Source: Candidatus Formimonas warabiya (GTDB lineage: Bacteria; Bacillota; Dehalobacteriia; Dehalobacteriales; Dehalobacteriaceae). Taken from it: a stretch of DNA of 64,000 nucleotides. A program made the translations under genes and the position numbers. The stretch is taken from the NCBI RefSeq assembly GCF_002777255.1, contig NZ_CP017634.1:1128903-1192902 (forward strand), in the 5' to 3' direction. Shown here piece by piece: positions 17,137-24,935 of the stretch. The notes below the pieces were generated by a model. It made no database searches and was not told the origin of the DNA. It worked only from the letters and a program-made list of their open reading frames with translations. Within the stretch, counting starts at the first letter, position 1, and each line of letters begins with the position of its first letter.

Positions 17137-17808
17137 CTATATCTGCTCCCGTTGATATTGAAACAGTAATTTGATAATTTGGTCCTGTTCTTTTTCTTTG
17201 ATCCCTACAAATTGAACACCCACTTGGTAAGGATAGTCCTGATTTTGATTGGGTGCAACCCGGAGGACCTTTCCCACCAACAAAAATTTTTGATGATCAG
17301 TAAACTCTATCATCAGATTTAATAAATCCCCTATGCTGAGTTTTTCCCGTGTCATAAAAAGGAGTCCGCCGGCACTAAGGTCGATCAGGGGAGCCGTAAT
17401 AAAATCTGTGCTTCCTGGAGCCAGACCGGCATTGCTTTTGCTATAAATCAGATCCATATGTACCGGCAAACGAAACCAGCGGCGTTTCTCATCTTTCCTG
17501 ACCTGATAAGAAAACCTCTCAGGAATTGCTGAAGGATTTTCCCCGGTTAAACGGGTATTCAGTTCCCTCACCTTCTTTCTTTTCTTGGCTGAATAAATAG
17601 AAATACTTACCACACCCCCAAAAAGAATGGCCAGGATCAATAGCAAAAGGGGATGATCCAGGAAAATTTGCTTGCCATTTAAATGATCACGTAGTGATTT
17701 TGAAAAAGCATCAAAGCTTTCTTGATCCGCCCAAGCCATATCCATGGTGCACAGGATGCTCAGACAAATAGACAGGCTCATTCCTTTACGCCAAAATTCT
17801 TTCTTCAT
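17137..17808 (-). CDS. PilZ-domain membrane protein
   Basis: A 223-residue protein with a signal-like N-terminus (LSICLSILCTMDMAWA), a second membrane segment at about 50-75 (LLLLILAILFGGVVSISIY) and a cytoplasmic C-terminal PilZ domain. The c-di-GMP signature is visible: RRWFR (R-x-x-x-R type) at about 108 and DLSAGGLLF (D/N-x-S-x-x-G) at about 143. It is therefore a likely c-di-GMP receptor at the membrane. The start at 17808 has GGGGG six bases upstream. A PAS-GGDEF-HD-GYP enzyme that could control its ligand is encoded 5 kb away. Partner proteins are not identified. Confidence 0.85.
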   Translation of the reverse strand: MKKEFWRKGMSLSICLSILCTMDMAWADQESFDAFSKSLRDHLNGKQIFLDHPLLLLILAILFGGVVSISIYSAKKRKKVRELNTRLTGENPSAIPERFSYQVRKDEKRRWFRLPVHMDLIYSKSNAGLAPGSTDFITAPLIDLSAGGLLFMTREKLSIGDLLNLMIEFTDHQKFLLVGKVLRVAPNQNQDYPYQVGVQFVGIKEKEQDQIIKLLFQYQREQI

Positions 17809-18007
17809 TCTATCCCCCATTGCAATATGATTATTTTTTACACCTTAGTTGCACAAACGTTAATAGTTTGGGATTATTTTCTGTCTACATTATTTCGCAT
17901 CTGTTTACGTTTTCCTCTTTAACGAATCATAAAATTTTCTTTCAGTCACATTCTAACGGTTTGTTGACATGTTTCTGACAGGTAGAAACCTGGCTTTACT
18001 ACACTCC

Positions 18008-18913
18008 TCAAAAAAATTGCTTCTGCATTTCCTGATGCTGACTGGGAGAATCTCCATCATAGACCACCACCATCACATTCCCCACAATAATGAGAAAAAC
18101 TCCGATCAGATCCCACACTCTCACCAGTTCTCCCAAAAGCAAAAATCCGATCATAAAAGAAAAAACACTGCTGCTCATGGAAAGAATTCCTCCCACAGCG
18201 GTACTACAGTATTTATACGAGGAAGTCATGGTTACTTGCCCGATAAACCCCAGCACCCCTGTAGACAAAATCAATGCCCACCCGCGGGTATGGGGCCATT
18301 GCCAGTAGGGAATAGCCAAAAGTAAAGATATCAGGGCTCCAAACACACAGAAATAAAAGAAAATCGTCCAAACAGATTCGTTTTTCTGTCTGAGCTCCCT
18401 TACCGCCGTAACGGCCAAACCTCCAAGGAGCCCGGAAATAAGAGCAAATATATCACCCAGCCGAATACTGCCGATTTCCGGCCGGATCAGCACAATAATC
18501 CCTAAAAAGGTGAGCATCAGAAAAAAAGCCAGCCTTAAGCTTACCTTTTCTTTTAAAAAATACAAGGAAAGCAATGCCGCAAATATGGGGTAAGTATTCT
18601 GGAGTACCACACTGTTCGTCATGGTCCCTTTCTCAAGGGCAAGGAAAAACAGCAGCACGGCTATTCCTCCAAAAATGCCCCGGACAAAAAGTAATTTGAA
18701 ATTCTCTGTCATCAATTTTACTCTGCCTTGGGCAACCAGAACCAGCGTAACAAAAACCCCTAACGCCAGCCGAAAAAATGATACCTCAGTACTTGGCACA
18801 TCATAACTGGCCAGTTTTGCGAAATAAGACATAAATGCAAAAGAGACAGACGAGAAAATCATCTGAATCGGCCCCATCACATAAAACCTTATTTCTTCGT
18901 TCTTAATCATCAT
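18008..18913 (-). CDS. EamA/DMT-family transporter
   Basis: A 301-residue membrane protein with ten predicted helices arranged as two EamA repeats: the first has SYFAKLASYDVPSTEVSFFRL and ALEKGTMTNSVVLQNTYPIFAALLSLYFLKE, the second ALISGLLGGLAVTAVREL and ILSMSSSVFSFMIGFLLLGE. The family exports or imports amino acids, nucleotides or other metabolites; the substrate is unknown. The ATG at 18913 follows GGGAGG. A terminator hairpin lies in its leader (18978-19006), about 65 bases before the start and with no other minus-strand gene close upstream, so the gene may be controlled by transcription attenuation. Confidence 0.88.
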   Translation of the reverse strand: MMIKNEEIRFYVMGPIQMIFSSVSFAFMSYFAKLASYDVPSTEVSFFRLALGVFVTLVLVAQGRVKLMTENFKLLFVRGIFGGIAVLLFFLALEKGTMTNSVVLQNTYPIFAALLSLYFLKEKVSLRLAFFLMLTFLGIIVLIRPEIGSIRLGDIFALISGLLGGLAVTAVRELRQKNESVWTIFFYFCVFGALISLLLAIPYWQWPHTRGWALILSTGVLGFIGQVTMTSSYKYCSTAVGGILSMSSSVFSFMIGFLLLGELVRVWDLIGVFLIIVGNVMVVVYDGDSPSQHQEMQKQFF

Positions 18914-18977
18914 TTATCTTCCTCCCGCATGCCTAATCCAGCATTTCCCATCTATGAATCAGTCTCCAGTTCCTCAC

Positions 18978-19006
18978 AAAAAAATAGCCCTGGATGGTCC
19001 CAGGCT
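18978..19006 (-). promoter_or_regulatory. Leader terminator (candidate attenuator or riboswitch) of the EamA transporter gene
   Basis: On the minus strand AGCCTGG pairs with CCAGGGCT around GACCAT, followed by ATTTTTTT. The upstream leader (about 19007-19060) contains GACAGACG and CGTC segments able to pair. No known riboswitch class was recognised. Confidence 0.55.
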
Positions 19007-19197
19007 TGAAGGACGGATCACGTCTGTCAGGATCGTTTTATCTCATCTACCTACATTATAACAAAATCTGCCTGATCTGTTTAATGGAACTAAAAATATT
19101 TGAAGTAACAATTTTTCCTTGTCATACTGGTATTGACCCCAAAAGGGTTTCATGGTAGCCTATTCTACAGAACATTATTTTTCTTCAGAGGTACAAA

Positions 19198-19710
19198 ATG
19201 AACTATAAAGAAAATTTGGAATATCTGACTTTGGTGGAAGACATTCTCTCTCATGAAAAGTTTTTGACGCTGGTAGATTACTATCACCATAACTCTTCCA
19301 TTCTCGAACACGCGCTCTCTGTTTCATTTTTATCCTACTTAATCTGTAAAAAATTAAAGTTGGATTATGTTTCCGGAGCCAGGGGGGGCTTGCTCCATGA
19401 TTTTTTCTTATATGATTGGAGGGAGTACAAAAGAAACCCGAATAATAAAAATCATGGGCTGTATCATCCGAAAGTAGCACTGAGAAACTCTCATGAGTGT
19501 TTTGAAATAAACGACATTGAATGCGATATTATTTTAAAACACATGTGGCCTAAAGTATTGGGATTGCCCAAGTACTGGGAATCTGTGGTCGTTTGTTTTG
19601 CAGACAAATTCTGTACCTGTAATGAATACTTGGTGAAATCCCTCTTGTTTACCTCAAATCAATCCAAAAAATTGCGTCACCGGAACCGGTACAGGAAAAA
19701 GGCCGCTTAA
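19198..19710 (+). CDS. Small HD-domain phosphohydrolase
   Basis: A 170-residue HD-superfamily protein: HHNSSILEHALSVSFLSY gives the first His ligands, ARGGLLHDFFLYDW holds the H-D pair at about 67-68, and NHGLYHPKVAL and ILKHMWP supply later His residues. This short form is common in Clostridia and is of unknown substrate. The coding frame ends inside a hairpin: the stop TAA forms the loop of GGCCGCT/AGCGGCC at 19703-19720. It opens a short plus-strand run with the 19763 gene and CheC-CheD. Confidence 0.75.
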   Translation: MNYKENLEYLTLVEDILSHEKFLTLVDYYHHNSSILEHALSVSFLSYLICKKLKLDYVSGARGGLLHDFFLYDWREYKRNPNNKNHGLYHPKVALRNSHECFEINDIECDIILKHMWPKVLGLPKYWESVVVCFADKFCTCNEYLVKSLLFTSNQSKKLRHRNRYRKKAA

Positions 19711-19720
19711 GAGCGGCCAT
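19703..19720 (+). terminator. Hairpin with the stop codon of the small HD gene in its loop
   Basis: GGCCGCT and AGCGGCC pair around TAAG; the TAA is the stop codon. The downstream T-tract is weak (ATTTG), so it may be an RNA-stability hairpin rather than a full terminator. Confidence 0.5.
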
Positions 19721-19762
19721 TTGAATAATCTTCCACGGGTTGGGAAATGATTTTTTAAAAAA

Positions 19763-20170
19763 ATGGTGAAGAAGATGATGAATGATCTAACCCCTCTTGA
19801 AGCAAATCTCTCCGAAAAGAGGATTTCACCTAAAAACCACCTCATAGTGAAAAGTTACTTCGAAAGCACAGAATTTAAAAATCATAAAGAAACCTATCAA
19901 GAAATCGTAAAAAATGTGATTTTGGATTTCTTTATGACCCTATCGAAGGATCTGGATATGATCACCAGTTCTGATATCTTTCATTGGCTCAGCCATTTTT
20001 ATGAAGAAAATTCTTATCAAGGTGTTGACGGCCGTTTTTTAATTATCATGGATTTGTTCGATTTTTGCGTAGAAAGAAATTATATTAAAGCTTCTCCTCT
20101 GGCAAACATTATCACCATTGGTTTGGCAAAAGGCTATCCCTTTTTTAAACCGATCAGGGGTTTAAAATAA
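19763..20170 (+). CDS. Uncharacterised protein resembling a tyrosine-recombinase core-binding arm
   Basis: A 135-residue protein. The segment from about 70 to 120 (SDIFHWLSHFYEEN, MDLFDFCVERNYIKASPLANI) has the helical shape and the N/S-P-x-x-x-I ending of the SAM-like core-binding domain of XerC/D-type recombinases. No catalytic R-H-R-Y domain follows, and the frame ends soon after. It may be a relic of an integrase or a stand-alone DNA-binding arm. The start could also be the ATG at 19775, which has GGTGA seven bases upstream. It lies between the HD gene and cheC. Confidence 0.5.
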   Translation: MVKKMMNDLTPLEANLSEKRISPKNHLIVKSYFESTEFKNHKETYQEIVKNVILDFFMTLSKDLDMITSSDIFHWLSHFYEENSYQGVDGRFLIIMDLFDFCVERNYIKASPLANIITIGLAKGYPFFKPIRGLK

Positions 20171-20273
20171 AATAAACAAAATACAGGATAATTTATTTTT
20201 CATCCCGAATTATATCACATGCTGATGGAAGAATTTTTATACGATTTCAATTTCTGGATGGAGGAGATAAAAA

Positions 20274-20900
20274 ATGAGGGGCGAAAATTTCGATACTTTG
20301 AGCGATCTTCAAATTGATGTTTTGCGGGAAATTGGCAATATCGGCGCAGGCAATGCCGCTACCGCGTTGTCCACCATGCTGTCTCAACGAGTGGATATGG
20401 GGGTGCCTAAAGTAAGAATTATCGACATCAAAGAAATTGCCGCTGTCTTGGGGGGACCGGAAAACCTGGTGGTAGGGATTCTTGTTACCATTCACAAAGA
20501 TGTGGAAGGCATGATGATGTTTATCCTAGAAAAACAATTTGCCCATTTAATTATTAACTTATTGATGGGTCGGGATCTCACAAATTTTGACTCCTTTGAA
20601 GAAATGGATTTGTCCGCATTGAAAGAAATCGGTAATATTATGGTCAGTTCCTATGTGAACGCCATTGCAAGTTTAACCAGCCAGGAGATTGACATTTCCG
20701 TACCGGATATCGCCATTGATATGGCCGGTGCTATTTTAAGTGTTCCAGCCATCGAATTTGGTTCCATCGGCGACAGAGTATTATTGATTGAGGAAGAATT
20801 CAGCGGCGGGAGCGATCATGTGGCCAGCTACCTGATGCTGATCCCGAAAGTTGATTCCCTGCACAAAATTTTGGAAATATTAGGTGTAAAATATGAGTAA
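20274..20900 (+). CDS. cheC: CheC chemotaxis phosphatase
   Basis: A 208-residue CheC protein with both active-site helices: DVLREIGNIGAGNAATAL (about 15-32) and SALKEIGNIMVSSYVNA (about 117-133), each carrying the E-x-x-N pair that dephosphorylates CheY-P. Between them lie the usual beta strands (ILVTIHKDVEGMMMFIL). The ATG follows GGAGGAG at seven bases. It overlaps cheD by 8 bases, as expected for partners, since CheD binds CheC. No cheA, cheW, cheB or receptor gene is nearby, so the pair is separated from the main chemotaxis operon or serves another two-component system. Confidence 0.95.
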   Translation: MRGENFDTLSDLQIDVLREIGNIGAGNAATALSTMLSQRVDMGVPKVRIIDIKEIAAVLGGPENLVVGILVTIHKDVEGMMMFILEKQFAHLIINLLMGRDLTNFDSFEEMDLSALKEIGNIMVSSYVNAIASLTSQEIDISVPDIAIDMAGAILSVPAIEFGSIGDRVLLIEEEFSGGSDHVASYLMLIPKVDSLHKILEILGVKYE

Positions 20901-21378
20901 TCCAATCATCGTGGGCATATCTGACTTGAACGTTACCCTTTCGCCGGGTGTCTTAGTTTCCTACGCTTTAGGCTCATGCGTCGGCATCTGTTTGTATGAC
21001 AGTACCACCAGGATTGCCGGCCTTTCCCACATTATGCTGCCTTCCATTACGGGTTTTAAAAAAGATGCGAATATTATGAAGTTTGCCGACACCGCAACCG
21101 TGGAACTGGTTCGGCGCATGGAAAACCTGGGGGCAAAACGGTCCAGAATGGTGGCCAAGATCGCCGGTGGAGCCCAAATGTTCAGCCAGCAGGGAATTTC
21201 CGATGCCGCCCAAATTGGAAACCGCAATATTTCTGCCACCAAAGAAGTTCTTCGCTCCTTAAATATCAAGCTAGTTGCCGAAGATACAGGTTTAAATTAC
21301 GGTCGCACCGTGGAATTTTTCGCAGAAACAGGTCTTCTGCGGGTTAAATCTATTTCCTATGGAACGAAGGAGATTTAA
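20893..21378 (+). CDS. cheD: CheD chemoreceptor glutamine deamidase
   Basis: A 161-residue CheD protein. Catalytic Cys29 lies in YALGSCVGICLYD and His46 in GLSHIMLP; the later KIAGGAQMF and LNYGRTVEF motifs are also standard. CheD deamidates chemoreceptor glutamines and stimulates CheC phosphatase activity. It begins inside the end of cheC, implying coupled translation. Its stop is only one base from the stop of the convergent homoserine dehydrogenase gene, with no room for a terminator. Confidence 0.95.
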   Translation: MSNPIIVGISDLNVTLSPGVLVSYALGSCVGICLYDSTTRIAGLSHIMLPSITGFKKDANIMKFADTATVELVRRMENLGAKRSRMVAKIAGGAQMFSQQGISDAAQIGNRNISATKEVLRSLNIKLVAEDTGLNYGRTVEFFAETGLLRVKSISYGTKEI

Positions 21379-21379
21379 C

Positions 21380-22414
21380 CTATTTTAGTTTTCGGATTAA
21401 CCTTAGGGTATCACTGAACAATCCGTAGCCGGTCTGCTCAATTTTCGGATTGTCGGCCATAATGGTGATAGAACCCATTAAATCCGTGGTTAGGGACAGA
21501 ATGGATGACGTGCCCCTCATACCGGCAAATATGTGGTCCTTTTTGATTTCCCGGGGGGCAACTTCCCCGATCATGTGACCCTTTTGCCGCCACCCATGGC
21601 AAACCAGTTTAATGACACGGTTCCTTTTTTTCGCATCAATGATATCTTCCCGGGTGATATGCACTATCCCCTGCCTCTTTATTTCCGTAGGCTTAATATC
21701 TGCCTCCATGAATACGTTAAGTAAGGCGGCTGTTTTTGCCGCCGCATCCCATCCCTCAATATCCAGTGACGGATCAGCCTCGACAAATCCTTTTCTTTTC
21801 CCTTCAGCGATCGCTTCATCCCAGGTTTTTCCCCGGGAAATTTCCTCTAAAATAAAATTTGTGGTTGAATTTAAAATTCCTGTGACTTCACTGACCCGGC
21901 ACATCGGTAAGGTTTCATCCATCAGATTAAAAACAGGGGTTCCATCCATCACCGTAGTCTCATAGAAAAAGTAGACTCCCTGCTTTTCCGCCTCATTTTT
22001 AAGTTCTCGGAAAGCCCAGGCAATGGGCCCTTTATTAGCGGTGATCACATGTTTTTTTCTGCCAAAAGCCTGTCGGATGTGGTCAATAGCCGGTTGTCCG
22101 GAAAAAATCTCCAGGGGAGTAATCTCCATCAATACGTCATAAGCGGTTTTTTCGATGATCTCTGCAGTCGTACGGCTACTGTATGATTCTCCGTTTCGAT
22201 CAAATTTGCCCGTAGACTGAAGCTCACGAAGAATTTTTTCCAAGTCAATCCCCTGTTCATGGGACAGATTCCCTCGAGTGGCCGTAGCAATAGCGACTAT
22301 TTGCACGTCATAGTCCATGGTTTCCAGAATCTCCTGCCGTTTCCCTAAAAGAATTCTGGCAAAGGCTTTTCCGGCATTTCCAAATCCAATCATGGCAATC
22401 CTTAAGCGATTCAT
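21380..22414 (-). CDS. hom: Homoserine dehydrogenase (short form, no ACT domain)
   Basis: A 344-residue enzyme: N-terminal NAD(P)-binding RIAMIGFGNAGKAFARIL, then ITANKGPIA, the catalytic region TGILNSTTNFIL, KGFVEADPSLDIEGWDAAAK with the homoserine and metal residues, and KLVCHGW. It reduces aspartate semialdehyde to homoserine for threonine and methionine synthesis. The usual C-terminal ACT domain of 430-residue forms is absent, so feedback inhibition by threonine through that domain is not expected. The start at 22414 is chosen for its six-base spacing from GGGGG. It follows the GGDEF/HD-GYP gene by about 31 bases and may be cotranscribed with it. Confidence 0.9.
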   Translation of the reverse strand: MNRLRIAMIGFGNAGKAFARILLGKRQEILETMDYDVQIVAIATATRGNLSHEQGIDLEKILRELQSTGKFDRNGESYSSRTTAEIIEKTAYDVLMEITPLEIFSGQPAIDHIRQAFGRKKHVITANKGPIAWAFRELKNEAEKQGVYFFYETTVMDGTPVFNLMDETLPMCRVSEVTGILNSTTNFILEEISRGKTWDEAIAEGKRKGFVEADPSLDIEGWDAAAKTAALLNVFMEADIKPTEIKRQGIVHITREDIIDAKKRNRVIKLVCHGWRQKGHMIGEVAPREIKKDHIFAGMRGTSSILSLTTDLMGSITIMADNPKIEQTGYGLFSDTLRLIRKLK

Positions 22415-22445
22415 CTTCATCCCCCTGTTTCATCCAGCCTGTAGG

Positions 22446-23849
22446 TTATACGACACTTTCCAAAAAGACATAGACAATTTGGGGATCAAATTGTTTACCG
22501 GCATTTTTTAATAATTCTGTTTTTGCCTGGTGATGGGACAAGGCCCTTCGATAAGGCCGGTCATTAACCATGGCATCATAAGCATCAACAACGGAGATGA
22601 TCCGGGCCAAAAGGGGAATTCTTTCTCCTTTTAACCCTTGAGGATATCCTGCCCCATCCCATCTTTCATGGTGAGACAAAATATATTCCGCAATTTGGGC
22701 CAGTTCCGGGGCCGATTGAGCAATCCGGTAACCAATGCCTGAGTGCTTTTTCATTTCGATCCATTCTTCGCTGGTTAACTCCGCAGGCTTTGTGAGAATA
22801 CTGTCATTAATGGCTATTTTTCCGATATCATGAAGCATGGCCAATAATTCTAATTCATTCAGTTCGTTTTCCGTCAAACCCATCACAATGCCTATTTTTC
22901 TGGATAATTTCCCCAGTCGTTCCGCATGCTCTTCAGTTTCGTGGCTCTTTTCAAAAAGACTTTTTTTCATAGAGGCAATAATGGAACTGCGCAGGCTTTT
23001 ACTTTCCAGAAGTTTCCGTTTATACATAAAGTCTTCCGCTTTTTTCAGTACATTCATAATATCTTCCTGGGCCTTCGTTTTTGTGGCATATCCCAGGGAG
23101 ATGCTTAACCTGGATGTCTCGGTCGAGGCCTCCAGACATGCCTTCCGAATGCGTTTACAGATGATATCGGCAATCTTCTCAGGTGTCTGAGGCAAAAGAA
23201 TGACAAATTCATCCCCTCCCCACCGGGCAATTAAATCCTCCGCCCGGCAGGATTCTTTTAATATATAGGCAATAGACTGCAACAGGTGATCTCCCTCCCG
23301 ATGACCATAGACGTCATTTGACATCTTTAACCCGTTCACATCGCCCATAATCAAGGAGATGGGCAGCTGTCTTTCCGTATCTAAACGTTTGGTTTCCTCT
23401 TCAAAAAAAGCCCGATTATATAGCCCGGTCAGCCTGTCATGGTAATTTAAATAAACGATGGCCTCCTTTTTCTTTCTCTCTTCCGTCACATCCTGCGTAA
23501 TATCTCTCCCTATAGAGTAAATATATTCTCCGTCTAGACCCAATCTCCATTCAATAAAGCGCGCCGAACCATTTTCCGCATAGCAACGGTTGACAAAACA
23601 CCCTACCTGTTCTTGATTCATTAACTCTTTGATGGTATTTACCGTGGACCCTACATCATCAACATGGACAAAATCCATGATATTTTTCTTTGCCAAGTCT
23701 TCTTTTGTATACCCCATCATATCTTTCCAAGCATCATTGCTATATACAAACCTACCTTTTTTATCTGTAATGCATAATAATTCCCTGGCTAAAGAAAAAA
23801 AGCGCTGCAAATCTTCCGGTTGCAAAATAAAATGTTTTGTATCGGCCAT
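22446..23849 (-). CDS. PAS-GGDEF-HD-GYP cyclic-di-GMP turnover protein
   Basis: A 467-residue soluble protein. A PAS domain covers about 10-125 (ITDKKGRFVYSNDAWKDMMGY). A GGDEF diguanylate cyclase domain follows, with intact GGDEF at 211-215 and an RxxD inhibitory site (RAED) at 202-205. The C-terminal HD-GYP domain has MLHDIGKIAI and HHERWDGAGYP. It could both make and break down c-di-GMP, with the PAS domain sensing redox or a small ligand. Both active-site motifs are complete. The PilZ protein at 17137-17808 is a plausible downstream receptor. The ATG has AAGGTG upstream. Confidence 0.94.
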   Translation of the reverse strand: MADTKHFILQPEDLQRFFSLARELLCITDKKGRFVYSNDAWKDMMGYTKEDLAKKNIMDFVHVDDVGSTVNTIKELMNQEQVGCFVNRCYAENGSARFIEWRLGLDGEYIYSIGRDITQDVTEERKKKEAIVYLNYHDRLTGLYNRAFFEEETKRLDTERQLPISLIMGDVNGLKMSNDVYGHREGDHLLQSIAYILKESCRAEDLIARWGGDEFVILLPQTPEKIADIICKRIRKACLEASTETSRLSISLGYATKTKAQEDIMNVLKKAEDFMYKRKLLESKSLRSSIIASMKKSLFEKSHETEEHAERLGKLSRKIGIVMGLTENELNELELLAMLHDIGKIAINDSILTKPAELTSEEWIEMKKHSGIGYRIAQSAPELAQIAEYILSHHERWDGAGYPQGLKGERIPLLARIISVVDAYDAMVNDRPYRRALSHHQAKTELLKNAGKQFDPQIVYVFLESVV

Positions 23850-23906
23850 TTATGATCACACCTTTATTGAAATTCCAGGTAATTTGTGGGCTTCGACATA
23901 AATTTG

Positions 23907-24770
23907 TTATTTTCCTGCTATCTCACTGGGCTTATTTTTTTGATTTACGTCCAGAACTATTTTACTAATCAGGCCTAAGAGAATCAAAGTTCCCCCCACC
24001 ATCCCATAAGGCGTGGGGATCTCACCGATAAAAATAAATACCCAAATGGGATTGAGAACCGGTTCCAATAATGCGATCATGGTTGCGTTCTGGGCGGATG
24101 TAGTTCTTAGTCCCAGGGAGTATAAGGTATAGGCAGCTCCCATTTCGAATACCCCTAAATAAGCCAGCATCATCCAATCAGAAACATGAATCTCAGCCAG
24201 TCCGATACCTGGGGGCACAAATATAAAAATGAAGGGTGCCGCCAACAGGTTACAAATACTGACCGAACCGATCACATTGTTCTCCCCGACCTTTTTAAAC
24301 AGAACTGTGGTACAAGCAAACAAAATTCCGCTTCCCGCCCCGATTAGATTACCTAAGGCACTGGTACCGGAAGCAGGCTCCAGCAAAATCGCCCCCAGGC
24401 CGAGCGCAATAAGAACCACCGGCAAGAGGTTTTCGTAAGCTATTTTCCGGTAGATCACCACATGGGCGATAAAAATCCACAAGGGTGCCGTGAACTGCAA
24501 AGCTAAGGCATTGGCTGCAGATGTCCAACGTGTTCCCATGACCACAAAAGCAGCCAGCGCCCCATAACTCAGTACTAATAAAAGCATCCATATATTGATC
24601 TTCAACTCTTTAGGGCGAATAAAAGGCGCCAGGACGAGGCCGGCAATTCCCGTGCGCACGGCCGCAATCAATAAAGGATCGGCATGAATAGACTTAATGA
24701 AAACGCCTCCCGTACTCCATAATACGGCAGCAAGGGCAACCGCAGCGGGACCGGAAAAAAAATTACGCAT
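23907..24770 (-). CDS. EamA/DMT-family transporter
   Basis: A 287-residue ten-helix transporter with two EamA repeats: AAVALAAVLWSTGGVFIK at the start, FVVMGTRWTSAANALALQFTAPLWIF in repeat one and MMLAYLGVFEMGAAYTLYSLGLRTTSAQNA in parts, then ALLEPVLNPIWVFIFIGE in repeat two. The start at 24770 follows GGAGG at six bases; a much longer frame opens at 24983 but overlaps the divergent MutS-like gene. The order of residues resembles the RhaT/YdcZ-like metabolite exporters; substrate unknown. Confidence 0.88.
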   Translation of the reverse strand: MRNFFSGPAAVALAAVLWSTGGVFIKSIHADPLLIAAVRTGIAGLVLAPFIRPKELKINIWMLLLVLSYGALAAFVVMGTRWTSAANALALQFTAPLWIFIAHVVIYRKIAYENLLPVVLIALGLGAILLEPASGTSALGNLIGAGSGILFACTTVLFKKVGENNVIGSVSICNLLAAPFIFIFVPPGIGLAEIHVSDWMMLAYLGVFEMGAAYTLYSLGLRTTSAQNATMIALLEPVLNPIWVFIFIGEIPTPYGMVGGTLILLGLISKIVLDVNQKNKPSEIAGK

Positions 24771-24935
24771 TGAGTACCTCCCAGCAGAGAACAAATGATA
24801 TCCAGTGATGTTAGTTCGACCAGATGAAAAAATAACCCTTTTTATTGAAACTAAAATATTTTGTCCTTGCTTAATCCTGCCCCTTTGTGGGACAATAATC
24901 TTTAATAAATCTATTTTGTCTAAGGAGTACCTAGC

